64,000 nucleotides of DNA from contig NZ_LT629781.1 of assembly GCF_900105685.1 (NCBI RefSeq), positions 2,542,001 through 2,606,000 on the forward strand, written 5' to 3'. The translations under genes and the position numbers were made by a program. The notes under the pieces were generated by a model. The model saw nothing but the letters and a program-made list of their open reading frames with translations. It was not told where the DNA came from and did no database searches. Below are positions 33,605-42,523 of the stretch, one piece after another. The DNA is from Verrucomicrobium sp. GAS474 (GTDB lineage: Bacteria > Verrucomicrobiota > Verrucomicrobiia > Methylacidiphilales > GAS474). The number at the start of each line of letters is the position of its first letter. The stretch's first letter is position 1.

Positions 33605-36600
33605 ATGATCTCCATCCTCACGTCTGTCCGGTCCGCCCTCGGTCGCTTCGATTGCATCGAATTCGCCGAGGAGCTCTGCACTGCGGTCCTCCTCTTGTTC
33701 CTCACCGCCTTCGCGTGGTGTCTGTTCGTCGCGACGGCAGCCGCGAACCCGACAGGCGCCGACGTCGTCTCGGGGACGGCATCCATCAGTAGCAATGGGA
33801 ACACCCTCAACATCGTCAACAGCAACGGAGCGATCATCAACTGGGGGAGCTTCTCCATCGGGGCAGGGGAGACGACCAACTTCCTCCAGCCGTCCAGTGC
33901 CAGCTCTGTTCTGAACCGTGTCGTAGGCAGCAACCTATCCGAGATCTACGGAACGCTGAGCTCCAACGGGAAGGTGTTCCTCATCAATCCCAACGGCGTA
34001 ATGATCGGCAGCACCGGCATCATCAACACAGCGGGCTTCCTCGCCAGCACGCTCGACGTCAGCAACGCGGACTTCCTCGCCAACAATGGCAGCGGGACGA
34101 TGCACTTCACCGGCAACGGCGGCGCCGGGATCACCAACTACGGAACGATCAAAGCCCTCGGAGGCAACGTGGTCCTAATGGCTGAACGGGTGACGAATGC
34201 CGGGACGATCTCGGCGACTGCTACCGCCAGCGGCAAGGGCGGGAACGTCGTCCTCGGCGGCGGGACCGACGTCTACCTGACCACGACCCAGAATGACGGA
34301 GCATACATCCGCGCGACCGGGAAGGGCCAGATCATCAACTCCGGGACCATCGACGCCGTCTCCGCGCGCCTCCAGGCGGCGGGGGGCAACGAATACGCCC
34401 TCGCGATCAACAACACGGGCACGATCAAGGCCACTGGCGTCGTCCGCCGCGGCGGGCATGTCTATCTTCTCTCGCCCGATTCCACGATCTCCAACTCCGG
34501 CTCAATCATCGCCAAGAAGGTAGACGGCAGCGGCGGCAAGATCTTGGCGAGCGGAGGCACAGCACTCAACTCCGGCATCCTCGACGCTAGCGCCTCGTCC
34601 GGCAAGGGCGGCAAGGTGACGATGCAGGGCAACTACGTTGCCCTCTACGACGGCGGCTCGATCTACGTTTCCGGCCCCTCGGGCGGTGGAACCGTCATGA
34701 TCGGCGGCGGCGCCCACGGTGCGGACCCTCACGTCCTGAACTCCCAAAGCACCTTCATCGGTTCCGGCTCCATCATCAATGCCGACGCCACGGTGAGAGG
34801 CAATGGTGGCACCGTCGCCGTCTGGAGCGACGGAACGACCCGCTTCTACGGTTCGATCTCGGCCAAGGGTGCGGGGGCTGGTCTCGGTGGCTGGGTCGAG
34901 ACGAGCGGCCATACCCTCGTCGCCCAGGGCTCTGTTGCTACGGGAGGCGGAACGTGGCTCCTCGATCCGAGCGACGTCGTCATTGGCGACGCCTACTCGG
35001 ACTCCGTCTCCTACGCGGATTCGACCAGCTACGACTTCTCGACGGCCTCCGACACCTCCTATATCTCCACCGGCTCACTCATGGCGGCGATGGCCGACAA
35101 CGACGTAGACGTAACGGCATCCGGCTCGATTCTTGTCGACGGAGCAACAGCTTCACTCACTGGCGGCCATACACTTAACCTGACGGCCCAAACCGGTGGG
35201 ATCACGATCCAGGGCTCGGATTTGGAAGGGGATTACAGCCTCGCAGCAATCGCAGGCGACGCGGTTACCATCACCGGTTCGACGATCAACTCCTCCGGGA
35301 CCGTGAGGCTCAGCGGAACGTCGGTATTCAGCGATTCGGATCTCTACGTCTCCGCCCTAAACCTGTCTGGTGCCTCCGTTGAGGTCGATGGGCAGATCAC
35401 CACTACTTCTGGTGCTCTATCGGTCACATCCACCGGGCCGGTGCTTTTTCAAGGCGTCAGCGCCACTGCGTCGTCCTCGGGAGGCACGGCCATTTCCATT
35501 GCGGCAGGCGGGCCGGTCGAGATCGATGGGGAGATCGACTACACCGGCAAGGCGAGCATCTCGACCACCAACGCCGACGTCACCCTCAACCACGACGTCA
35601 TCGGTGACGGGGATCTTTCAGTGTCTGCCCTGGGCTCTATTCGAGTCTCAAACGTCACTACCTCGCCGGGCAGTGTTTACCTCAATGCCGGGACAAACGT
35701 GACCATCGCCGGAAACGTGACGTCCGTCGCCTCGAGTGCCGCCCATGACGTTCTTAACGTGGTCGCCGGGGGAGATGTGGTCATCAACCTGAACAAGATC
35801 GTTGACGTCACCGGCTCAGTGACGATTCAGGCTGGGGATCGTCTGACCATTGCGGGAAGCAGTCTTATAGTCGAGGACGGGGCTCCCTATGGTTGGATCT
35901 CGAATCTTTCGATCTCCAGCCCGAACGGACTGGACGTCGCGTCTTCCTCTCGGGCGACCCATATCGCGAATAACGACCCGCTGGGTCAGGTAATCGTCAA
36001 CGTCGCCAACGGAACGCTTTCGATCACCAGTTCGGGCAGTTTGGTCTCAGGCATTTCAGCGGCCGGAGATCTGCTGCTGAACGCGCAGCAGCTCATGGTT
36101 CGAAGCGGCAATGTTGGCGCCGGTGGTAACGCCACGGTCAATATCGCGGGGGATGTTACGCTCACCGCCAATGGCAGCGCTTTTCCTGCAAGCATCTCGT
36201 CGGGCGGGCTCATGGACATCACCGCGGGCGGAACGATCAGCATGGGTGTCTGGACGGGCGTGTCAGGCGACAGTGGTGTTTCGATTTCCTCCGGCTCCGG
36301 CTTTGTCTGGAACTCCAATATCTCCCGGTGGACGTCAGTGACGTCGAGCAGCGGCGCCGTTAGTGTTTCGAGCGGGTCGGGCTTTTCGGGCACGAACCGG
36401 CTCGTCATCAATGCCGGGACAAACGTCCGTCTCTCTTCCGGGGGAGAGATCGACCTCGCCAACTCGTCGAACGGTGTTTCGGCGTTCACTGCGCCGACGA
36501 TGGCTGTCGGGGGGGAATCCGCGATTTATCTCAACGCCACGGACTATGCGGCGATCCTTCCGAATGGGTCTCAGCTCCTAACCGTCCAGGTCGGCGACTC

Positions 36601-37366
36601 GAGCAGCACCTATGGTACGGTTCCCGACCTCTCCGGCGTTTCGATAACCAGTACCGGTCTGACTGCGGGTGACACCCTCGCGGCCCTCGGCATTGGCGGC
36701 CTGACTACGACGGCCACCGCTTCCTCGCCGATTGGAACGTATGGAATTACCAGCAACATCGCATCGGGGACGGTCATTGGGAACTACCTCGTCTACTCCT
36801 TGGACGGCACGCTGACGCTGAGCGCCCCGCTCCCGACGCCTCCGCCTGTCGCTCCGGCCATCCTCTCAACAGCTACCATTGAGGTGCCGCGCATCCCCTT
36901 CCAGCAAGAAGGCATTCCCCTTCGGCTAGACCGGACCGACGTGGGCTATGAGGTCATCTATGCCAATCGTCCGGGCTCCCAGGAGATCGCCTCGGTTAAT
37001 GGCAACACCGTGAAGGTGATCTACAACGACTTCCGTCCAGCTAAGGGAACGCTGGTTGGGACCCACTGGACCCCTTCCGGCCGCGCCGTGGCAAAAGCTC
37101 AGACGCCGAGCGTCGTCGGTACTCCTGAACACCGCTTCGTCGTCAGGAACCCGGACGCCGATGAGATCGTGGTCGGGCAAGGCAATTACAAGATCTCCCA
37201 CGGCGCCGTCAGTCCCGCCACTGAAGCCGAGATGCCGAAGATGCGGATGGCGGAAACGCCGACTGCCTCCGTCCCTATCGCCCTGCCTCCATTCCAGCCA
37301 CACGGCGCGCGGGGCTTCGAGGATGACGCTCAGAACCCTGCGAAACTCGTCGGGGGATGGTGGTAG
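33605..37366 (+). CDS. Large filamentous-haemagglutinin (TPS) adhesin-like protein with an MBG-like domain
   Basis: A 1253-residue exported protein. After a hydrophobic signal segment (LLLFLTAFAWCLFVATAAANP) comes a TPS secretion domain (about 48-200, with NPNGVMIGSTGIINTAGFLAS), then long imperfect beta-helix repeats rich in Gly, Ser, Thr and Asn, an MBG-like domain (about 980-1080, SSTYGTVPDLSGVSITSTGL), and a Pro-rich C-terminal tail. Such proteins are surface adhesins moved by a TpsB partner. No TpsB gene was seen in the element. GC is slightly lower than neighbours. Cargo of the element. Confidence 0.8.
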   Translation: MISILTSVRSALGRFDCIEFAEELCTAVLLLFLTAFAWCLFVATAAANPTGADVVSGTASISSNGNTLNIVNSNGAIINWGSFSIGAGETTNFLQPSSASSVLNRVVGSNLSEIYGTLSSNGKVFLINPNGVMIGSTGIINTAGFLASTLDVSNADFLANNGSGTMHFTGNGGAGITNYGTIKALGGNVVLMAERVTNAGTISATATASGKGGNVVLGGGTDVYLTTTQNDGAYIRATGKGQIINSGTIDAVSARLQAAGGNEYALAINNTGTIKATGVVRRGGHVYLLSPDSTISNSGSIIAKKVDGSGGKILASGGTALNSGILDASASSGKGGKVTMQGNYVALYDGGSIYVSGPSGGGTVMIGGGAHGADPHVLNSQSTFIGSGSIINADATVRGNGGTVAVWSDGTTRFYGSISAKGAGAGLGGWVETSGHTLVAQGSVATGGGTWLLDPSDVVIGDAYSDSVSYADSTSYDFSTASDTSYISTGSLMAAMADNDVDVTASGSILVDGATASLTGGHTLNLTAQTGGITIQGSDLEGDYSLAAIAGDAVTITGSTINSSGTVRLSGTSVFSDSDLYVSALNLSGASVEVDGQITTTSGALSVTSTGPVLFQGVSATASSSGGTAISIAAGGPVEIDGEIDYTGKASISTTNADVTLNHDVIGDGDLSVSALGSIRVSNVTTSPGSVYLNAGTNVTIAGNVTSVASSAAHDVLNVVAGGDVVINLNKIVDVTGSVTIQAGDRLTIAGSSLIVEDGAPYGWISNLSISSPNGLDVASSSRATHIANNDPLGQVIVNVANGTLSITSSGSLVSGISAAGDLLLNAQQLMVRSGNVGAGGNATVNIAGDVTLTANGSAFPASISSGGLMDITAGGTISMGVWTGVSGDSGVSISSGSGFVWNSNISRWTSVTSSSGAVSVSSGSGFSGTNRLVINAGTNVRLSSGGEIDLANSSNGVSAFTAPTMAVGGESAIYLNATDYAAILPNGSQLLTVQVGDSSSTYGTVPDLSGVSITSTGLTAGDTLAALGIGGLTTTATASSPIGTYGITSNIASGTVIGNYLVYSLDGTLTLSAPLPTPPPVAPAILSTATIEVPRIPFQQEGIPLRLDRTDVGYEVIYANRPGSQEIASVNGNTVKVIYNDFRPAKGTLVGTHWTPSGRAVAKAQTPSVVGTPEHRFVVRNPDADEIVVGQGNYKISHGAVSPATEAEMPKMRMAETPTASVPIALPPFQPHGARGFEDDAQNPAKLVGGWW

Positions 37367-37384
37367 GCCTCGACACCTAAACCA

Positions 37385-37477
37385 ATGAAAACGACTGACA
37401 ACCCCCTCGACTGGGCCTCCCTTGGCATCTCGACCGCGCTCGCGGCGGGCCTGATTACCTACCTGCTCCTGACGTGA
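37385..37477 (+). CDS. 30-residue membrane peptide
   Basis: MKTTDNPLDWASLGISTALA, then a hydrophobic stretch to LLLT: a 30-codon frame with one membrane helix. Its TGA overlaps the GTG start of the next gene (GTGA at 37474-37477). The overlap suggests translational coupling and supports it as a real gene. Confidence 0.5.
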   Translation: MKTTDNPLDWASLGISTALAAGLITYLLLT

Positions 37478-37971
37478 AAGGCTTCTCGGCAGCCGGCCTC
37501 CTCGGCAACAGCGCGTTGATGTCCCGTAATCCTGAGCTGGCGCGCCGTCTTGGGGCGGTTGCTCCCACACCCGCGCCAACCGCTCCCGCCTCCGCTACGC
37601 CCATCCAAAAGGTCCCGAGAGGCGGGGGAGGGGGTGCGGGCACCGACAGGAAAATGACGAAGGAGGAGCGCGCCTATGAGCGAATCCTTGAGGCGAGGAA
37701 GAACAAGGGCGAGATCCTCGCCTACGGATTCGAGAGCACCAAGCTGCGCCTCGCCTACAACACCACCTACACCCCGGACTTCGAGGTGACGATGCCGGAC
37801 GGCCGCACCGAGTTTCACGAGGTGAAGGGCGGCTATATCTACGACGGCGCCCTCGACAAGTTCAAAATGGCGGCGGCACAGCGGCCGTGGAACCGCTTCC
37901 TCCTCATCCAGAAGGGGGTCATCAAGTACGACTTCAACGACCCCACCAAAACAGAAAGGAACAACCCATGA
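37474..37971 (+). CDS. DUF1064-like PD-(D/E)XK nuclease
   Basis: A 165-residue protein with a disordered Pro/Ala-rich start and a C-terminal restriction-type fold: YTPDFEVTMPDGRTEFHEVKGG (residues about 110-131) supplies the D and E-x-K of the PD-(D/E)XK active site, as in DUF1064 phage endonucleases. It may process DNA during mobilisation or replication. GTG start overlaps the membrane peptide; its stop overlaps the next ATG (ATGA). Confidence 0.72.
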   Translation: MKGFSAAGLLGNSALMSRNPELARRLGAVAPTPAPTAPASATPIQKVPRGGGGGAGTDRKMTKEERAYERILEARKNKGEILAYGFESTKLRLAYNTTYTPDFEVTMPDGRTEFHEVKGGYIYDGALDKFKMAAAQRPWNRFLLIQKGVIKYDFNDPTKTERNNP

Positions 37972-38237
37972 TTCAGTTTGAGGACTCACCCACTCCGGAG
38001 CCGTTCGATTCGGCCAAGCCCGACTACTTCACCTTCCCGAGCCACCCGGGCGTCCGCTTCTGGAAGGAGAAGGCTGGCCGCGCCATGACCGAAGAGGACT
38101 ATAGAACCATCCTCGCCTCGGAAAGACCGGTCGAGCTGGAAGGCTTCATCAGCCGCGCCGGTAAGCCGTTCTCCGCCCCTTGCCGCTTCAATCCCGAGAC
38201 GAAGACCGTCGAGTTCGTCTTCGACGAACGGGGCTAG
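37968..38237 (+). CDS. Small protein with a topoisomerase C-terminal-repeat-like domain
   Basis: An 89-residue protein whose tail, LEGFISRAGKPFSAPCRFNP then TVEFVFDERG, matches the short repeat found at the C-terminus of topoisomerase III and related proteins (Toprim_Crpt). It may bind DNA. It overlaps the nuclease gene by four bases, so the 30-residue peptide, nuclease and this protein form one coupled unit. The start is set by that overlap. Confidence 0.6.
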   Translation: MIQFEDSPTPEPFDSAKPDYFTFPSHPGVRFWKEKAGRAMTEEDYRTILASERPVELEGFISRAGKPFSAPCRFNPETKTVEFVFDERG

Positions 38238-38249
38238 AGCGCCGGCTGC

Positions 38250-38296
38250 GTTTCACCCCTTCCTTTTGGCGTGGCCGCCGCAGGAAGGGGCGAAAC
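38250..38296 (+). other. Long perfect hairpin between genes
   Basis: GTTTC-A-CCCCTTCCT pairs with AGGAAGGGG-C-GAAAC, giving about 14 bp with one mismatch, and a 17-base loop. It has no T-run and lies 25 bp before the next start. Confidence 0.5.
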
Positions 38297-38321
38297 ACCT
38301 GAACCAAGATCTTTAAGCATT

Positions 38322-38645
38322 ATGAAAACGAAACTGCCGGTCGGAACCAAAGCCATCGAAATTCAGCACATCTCCCTCGCGAAGGGCGGATGGGAGTGGG
38401 CGCGCACCCGCGGCGAGATCCGCGTCGCCGCCATCGACCCCGAACGCTACCACCGTAAAACGAACCACAAAGGCTATCTCGGAACCTTCTCCCGGTCGTC
38501 AGATGTCACCTTTGACTACCCGGCCGGCAAGTGGGGATACGGAAGGGCGGAGAAAAAGGCACTAGAGATCGCCAAGAGCCTTGCGATGAAGTTCGACCTC
38601 CCGCTGTTCAAGGACGGTAAGCCGCTCGATCTGGCGAACGCCTGA
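38322..38645 (+). CDS. Unrecognised basic protein
   Basis: A 107-residue, Lys-rich soluble protein (MKTKLPVGTKAIEIQHISLAK at the start) with RAEKKALEIAKSLAMKF near the C-terminus. Mixed beta then helix. No family recognised, though the tone suggests nucleic-acid binding. It ends the plus-strand cargo run before a block of minus-strand genes. Confidence 0.5.
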   Translation: MKTKLPVGTKAIEIQHISLAKGGWEWARTRGEIRVAAIDPERYHRKTNHKGYLGTFSRSSDVTFDYPAGKWGYGRAEKKALEIAKSLAMKFDLPLFKDGKPLDLANA

Positions 38646-38653
38646 AATGAAAA

Positions 38654-38679
38654 GAGGGAGGGGGACGGCCCCCTCCCTC
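38654..38679. terminator. GC hairpin between converging genes
   Basis: GAGGGAGGGGG / CCCCCTCCCTC is an 11-bp stem with a 4-base loop, located between the plus gene ending at 38645 and the minus gene ending at 38703. It has no T-run, so its action as a terminator is uncertain. Confidence 0.4.
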
Positions 38680-38702
38680 CAGTCCCCCCAAATTGTTGTC
38701 GG

Positions 38703-39092
38703 CTAGCGTAGCGAAGCCAGGGGCTGCCACCCGGCCATCCCCTTCGTCCAGACGAGCGCCGTCCTCGGGAGCTTCCCTGAGTTGGCGAGGGCCTCGATCT
38801 GCGAAAGGTCGACTGGGCCGACCTTCTTCCCGTCGGCCTCGTAAAACCAGTTGGCGCTTTGGGGAAGGGGAGGCGGCTCGTTTTCCGGGTCACGGCCTTC
38901 CGCGACCGCCATCGCGTGGCGAGCAGGGCGCAACTGCTCTTCTTTTTTCAGACGATCATAGGCTTCCAGGTAGCGGACACCCTTACACTCGCCGGGTACA
39001 GCGACCTTCGTCACCTTACGCAAGTGAAGGAAGAAGAGGATGCCGACGAAAACAGCACCGAAGGGCATCGTGCCCATCAAAAAATCAACCAT
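38703..39092 (-). CDS. Membrane-anchored GYF_2-domain protein
   Basis: A 129-residue protein with an N-terminal membrane helix (FLMGTMPFGAVFVGILFFL) and a C-terminal GYF_2-type domain, WFYEADGKKVGPVDLSQIEALA to MAGWQPLASL. GYF_2 domains bind Pro-rich peptides in bacterial membrane proteins. It overlaps the preceding minus gene by eight bases, and the two form an operon. Confidence 0.7.
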   Translation of the reverse strand: MVDFLMGTMPFGAVFVGILFFLHLRKVTKVAVPGECKGVRYLEAYDRLKKEEQLRPARHAMAVAEGRDPENEPPPLPQSANWFYEADGKKVGPVDLSQIEALANSGKLPRTALVWTKGMAGWQPLASLR

Positions 39093-39573
39093 AGTTCAGC
39101 TCGTTTTCTACGCGGTTAATCGACCTTTGGAGGTTGGAAATTTCATCCGACCGACGCTTCTTTTCTTCGTCCTGCTTCGCAGCGCGATAGAGAACGATCA
39201 GGACCGCCGCGACGGAAAGGACCCCCAACCAAAACATGAGAGGGAGGATGATGGCTCCGAGCTCAGGGCTGCATTCAGCGATAACGTCGCGGATCACCGC
39301 TTTGACCATCCGCCACGATAACCATGTGATAAGTGCCCCTCCGGGAACCACCAATAGGGCATAAAACCCGCAGGCAAAGCCAAAGAGAAAGATGGCGATT
39401 CCGACCGGCATAATGACGAACGAGAGGACGATCTTGGCGACGCGCCAGATCGTTGCAGGCCTATGCCCATAGGCCGCCTCGCAGACGAGGTTAATCTCTG
39501 CAAGGCGATCGTACTTGGATTTGGCCCACCAGCCGAGGCCCGCGGCGAGGGCGGCAAGGATTAAATAAAACAT
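39085..39573 (-). CDS. Polytopic membrane protein
   Basis: About 162 residues with four hydrophobic helices (near 1-18, 47-72, 76-90 and 110-140) and a C-terminal coiled coil (DEEKKRRSDEISNLQRSIN). No family recognised. It is co-transcribed with the GYF_2 protein downstream. An in-frame start at 39636 exists but would add non-conserved basic residues. Confidence 0.55.
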   Translation of the reverse strand: MFYLILAALAAGLGWWAKSKYDRLAEINLVCEAAYGHRPATIWRVAKIVLSFVIMPVGIAIFLFGFACGFYALLVVPGGALITWLSWRMVKAVIRDVIAECSPELGAIILPLMFWLGVLSVAAVLIVLYRAAKQDEEKKRRSDEISNLQRSINRVENELNYG

Positions 39574-39695
39574 CCAACCCCCCGGTTTAATTGAGACATA
39601 GCTCTTTCTGGTACAGAAAAGAGCACGGCGACGCAAGTGAATTAGGTGGAGTATGCTCCCTGTTGTCGTGGGTGGATTTCTCCAAAATCTGCTTC

Positions 39696-39965
39696 GTGTC
39701 TAAATCCGAGCAAAAACGTCGTCCCGCCAAACGCAAGGTGGTCCGGCGTCCAAAAGCCCCCGACTACGGGGCTGAGTTCGGTCGTCGCCTGAAGAAGGTC
39801 CGGGCCGAAGCGGGTCTTACACAGGAGACGCTTGCGGAGCTGGCCGACATCTCCACCGATTATGTTAAACGTCTCGAGGGTGGCCACTACGTTCCGACCA
39901 TTGCGGTCGTCGACAGCATCCGTTGCGCCCTGAATCTCTCGTGGGACCAGATGATGGGCTCATAG
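39696..39965 (+). CDS. XRE-family HTH regulator
   Basis: An 89-residue protein with a Lys/Arg-rich start and a canonical HTH_3: FGRRLKKVRAEAGLTQETLAELADISTDYVKRLEGG, then VDSIRCALNLSW. A GTG at 39696 is the most sensible start; longer readings begin with TTG. It is divergent from the minus membrane operon (39573 down), a usual place for a repressor controlling both. Confidence 0.78.
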   Translation: MSKSEQKRRPAKRKVVRRPKAPDYGAEFGRRLKKVRAEAGLTQETLAELADISTDYVKRLEGGHYVPTIAVVDSIRCALNLSWDQMMGS

Positions 39966-39977
39966 GCCCCCGAGCAT

Positions 39978-40295
39978 CTATTCCTTCGGCACTTGCCGAA
40001 TTAGGCTCATCGAGCCGAACGCGACGGCGATGGTGGCGAGGTTAATGATCGACCACAACCCTCGGTTCAGGTGCAGAGGCATGAAGGGGTTGTAGACGAT
40101 AGCCGTGATCCCGCAGATCCACACCCAGTTCTGCTTTTCCAGCTTCGACGCTTTCAACGCCAGAAAAACGAAGACCCCAAACACCACCAGCCGTAGGAAC
40201 ATGTAGAAGCCGTAATGGAAGTGGCCGAACAGGGCCAACACCAGCAAAACGATGACGACGATCTGGGGCAGGACCTGCGTGGGAGTCGGGCGCAT
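39978..40295 (-). CDS. Small polytopic membrane protein (DUF6804-like)
   Basis: A 105-residue protein with four hydrophobic segments (PQIVVIVLLVLALFGHF, LRLVVFGVFVFLALKA, WVWICGITAIVYNPFMPL and LATIAVAFGSMSLI). The NPF.PL motif before the last helix matches the DUF6804 pattern. Function unknown. It is three bases after the preceding small basic gene on minus. Confidence 0.6.
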   Translation of the reverse strand: MRPTPTQVLPQIVVIVLLVLALFGHFHYGFYMFLRLVVFGVFVFLALKASKLEKQNWVWICGITAIVYNPFMPLHLNRGLWSIINLATIAVAFGSMSLIRQVPKE

Positions 40296-40298
40296 GGC

Positions 40299-40550
40299 CT
40301 AAGCCTTTGCTTTCTTGGCTGCCCAACGCGCTTTCTGCGCCGCAGCCATCTTCGCCTTCACTTCAGGAGAGAGCTTCTTGCGAGGTTTCCGCGCCTTGCC
40401 GGGGGAAGTGAGCCTGTCGCCGACGTCGGTGCCGAGGGCCTCGAGGCGGCGGTTGATCTTGGCGATCTGCGCGGAGATTCGCTCATGTTCCCGCTTCAAC
40501 CGGATAGCGAGGCGAAGGTCGGCGACGGAGAGGCTGAGGAGAGAGCGCAT
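40299..40550 (-). CDS. Small histone-H1-like basic protein
   Basis: An 83-residue protein: a helical N-terminal half (LRLAIRLKREHERISAQIAKINRRLEALG) and a Lys/Ala-rich tail (SPEVKAKMAAAQKARWAAKKAKA). The tail resembles bacterial histone-like or nucleoid-binding extensions; DNA binding is inferred. It is in an operon with the DUF6804-like protein. Confidence 0.55.
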   Translation of the reverse strand: MRSLLSLSVADLRLAIRLKREHERISAQIAKINRRLEALGTDVGDRLTSPGKARKPRKKLSPEVKAKMAAAQKARWAAKKAKA

Positions 40551-40562
40551 GGTAATTTGGTT

Positions 40563-41360
40563 TTAGGTTTTCTTGTCGAACTTGGCTTGGAACCGCGCCC
40601 ACCACTGGATCAGGCGCGCATGGTCGGGACTGGTATCGACGGTCGGCCATCCTTGATTGACGAAGGAATACGCCATCTTGCCCATGCTGAGAGCAGCGTC
40701 GTTTTGACCATTTGTGAGCTCCGTGGTTTTAACTGAAGGACCGAAGCTCTGGACAAGGCACGTCTTCAACTTGTCGACGTCGGCTTTTGTGAGTTGGATG
40801 GAGGAGAAGTCGTTCTTCGCCTTCGTCATCCGCTCGGTGTCGAGAAGCAGACTATAGATGCCGAGGTTGGTTTTGAGAATCGAGAGCCAAAGATCGTGCA
40901 GTTCTGTTTCGTTCGTCGAGATCTGTTTTGCGATGGTACCCCGCTGGCCGTCGGCCAAGCCCGGATTGTTGGCAAGGCTTTCCCAGAAAGAGATCGAGGC
41001 GTCATATTTCCCCATCAACGCGGCGTATTGGTATTCGAGGAGCAGGATATTCCTCTCCATGTGGACGTCGGGGCACTTTTCGCTGTCCACCAGATCCTTA
41101 CCTGCTCGGGCGACGGCGGCTTTACAGCTCTCGAGGTATTGAACGGCCTCTGTCGCCTGAGTCTGGAGATCTTGGGGATTGCTGCTCTTGGCCGGAACCT
41201 CGGCGATGAGAGCCGCCCCACGATAAAGCCGTTCCAATCGAAGCTCGATGGCGGACGATCGGCTAACCTGTTCGCTCGTGGCAATCATGAAGAACGTCTT
41301 CCCGGCCCAGACGGCGGCGATCAAAAGCAGAACAATAATGAGGGCACCGGTTTTCTTCAT
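40563..41360 (-). CDS. Membrane-anchored or exported helical protein
   Basis: About 265 residues with a signal-anchor (TGALIIVLLLIAAVWAGKTFFMI) and a mostly helical extracytoplasmic body, with two Cys (ESCKAAV, SEKCPD) that could form a disulphide. AT-richer than neighbours. No family recognised. It lies in a minus-strand row of membrane cargo genes. Confidence 0.5.
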   Translation of the reverse strand: MKKTGALIIVLLLIAAVWAGKTFFMIATSEQVSRSSAIELRLERLYRGAALIAEVPAKSSNPQDLQTQATEAVQYLESCKAAVARAGKDLVDSEKCPDVHMERNILLLEYQYAALMGKYDASISFWESLANNPGLADGQRGTIAKQISTNETELHDLWLSILKTNLGIYSLLLDTERMTKAKNDFSSIQLTKADVDKLKTCLVQSFGPSVKTTELTNGQNDAALSMGKMAYSFVNQGWPTVDTSPDHARLIQWWARFQAKFDKKT

Positions 41361-41422
41361 TACGGCAAGAAGTAGCCCCACCAATTAAAACGACAAGGAC
41401 TTTGAGCGTACTACGGAAAGGA

Positions 41423-42151
41423 TTAACTAAACCGCGCTTCGCCGCAGTGAGAGGTGCAGCCGAAGTATTTAATCATCCGTTTGCCTTCGCGATTTTCGCC
41501 GTAGGCATAGCTCAATTGACCGGGCGTGCAGATAGGGCAAGGGAGGGGACTCTGGTGTCCTGCCTCATCATGGGCCTTGATTGCCGCGAAGAGGACGGAC
41601 CACTTCTTCGTCGTCCGCTCCGATTCGGCTTTTTCCCTGTCCCGCTTTGCTTCTTGCAACTCGTCAGCTCTGGTCTTCTCGAACTGGAGCTGCCGCTTCA
41701 GCGTCTCGATCTGCTGAAGGTTCCGTTGTTCCACATACTCGGACGTCAGCTTCTCATCGTAATTTCGGTTCATATCGCTGAGAGCGGTTTTAGTGATTTG
41801 GAGGTGGCGCTCGGTTGAAATAATCCGAGGCTCGAAAAACTCCTTCTGGTAATCGGTCGCGGTCTCGATCTGGGCCTTCATCAAGGTCAGGCGGTCGGTT
41901 AGCTTCCTCTCGTAGCGCGTCAGGGCTCTCGCAGCTTTAGCTCGCGCGCGGCGATCGTACTCCCATTGATCTCCGGTGTAGACGATCCACCTAATGCCGG
42001 GATCGTTCCGCATCTTCCACCACCAGCTGAAGCTCGTTCGTGCGATAAAGGCGGCTTCGCCCGGGAAAAGGTACCGAAGCGCGTAGCAAATGAAGAAAAA
42101 CAGTCCAACCGCACCGGCGATGCAGGAAATAATTACGCTGTCGGTATCCAT
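41423..42151 (-). CDS. Membrane protein with coiled coil and Cys-rich tail
   Basis: A 242-residue protein: one N-terminal helix (IISCIAGAVGLFFFICYALRYLF), a long coiled coil (about 80-185), and a C-terminal Cys cluster (CPICTPG, then FGCTSHC) that looks like a zinc-binding site. No family recognised. It is the first gene of the minus-strand membrane row, starting opposite the structured segment at 42.2-42.5 kb. Confidence 0.5.
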   Translation of the reverse strand: MDTDSVIISCIAGAVGLFFFICYALRYLFPGEAAFIARTSFSWWWKMRNDPGIRWIVYTGDQWEYDRRARAKAARALTRYERKLTDRLTLMKAQIETATDYQKEFFEPRIISTERHLQITKTALSDMNRNYDEKLTSEYVEQRNLQQIETLKRQLQFEKTRADELQEAKRDREKAESERTTKKWSVLFAAIKAHDEAGHQSPLPCPICTPGQLSYAYGENREGKRMIKYFGCTSHCGEARFS

Positions 42152-42243
42152 AGAGTGCTCCTTTGTGGTCTTTAACTGACGAAGGCCATCGCCGTCCAGA
42201 GGATTGCGCCGTCCACCTGATCGCGGCGCGAAGAACCCCCGCC

Positions 42244-42500
42244 CCCCTAGCGTTCAGTCGCGGGCGTCAAGGTAGTGCCGCTGCGCGGCCTCCACCTTGA
42301 CTCCCACTCCCTCCACGCTACAGCCCCGGTCGCCCCCGCGAATCGAGGGAAGCCCTCGCTTCGCCTTCTATCCAGACGGCTTGCGCCGTAAAGGGAGGGG
42401 TTGTTCGAGCACGCCCTCCTTCTGACGAAGGGCGTGCCCGCCAACTTCAATGCTCGCTGAAGAGCTGAGCCCCGGGAGGGGCCGAATTGAAGAAAAGAGC
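42244..42500 (+). ncRNA. Candidate structured leader RNA upstream of 42524
   Basis: A 372-bp gap (42152-42523) without genes holds successive stems: GTCAAGGT 42266-42273 with ACCTTGAC 42294-42301 around a GCCGC/GCGGC-type inner stem, CGAGGG/CCCTCG 42344-42358, ACGGC/GCCGT 42376-42389, GCACGCCCT/AGGGCGTGC 42409-42437 and GCCCC/GGGGC 42469-42482. The next start at 42524 lies 24 bp after it. A similar CAAGGT...ACCTTG hairpin is, as far as I recall, seen in other mobile-element leaders, but I cannot verify this here. Confidence 0.5.
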
Positions 42501-42523
42501 GGGCCGCACTTCGGAAAGAAAAC

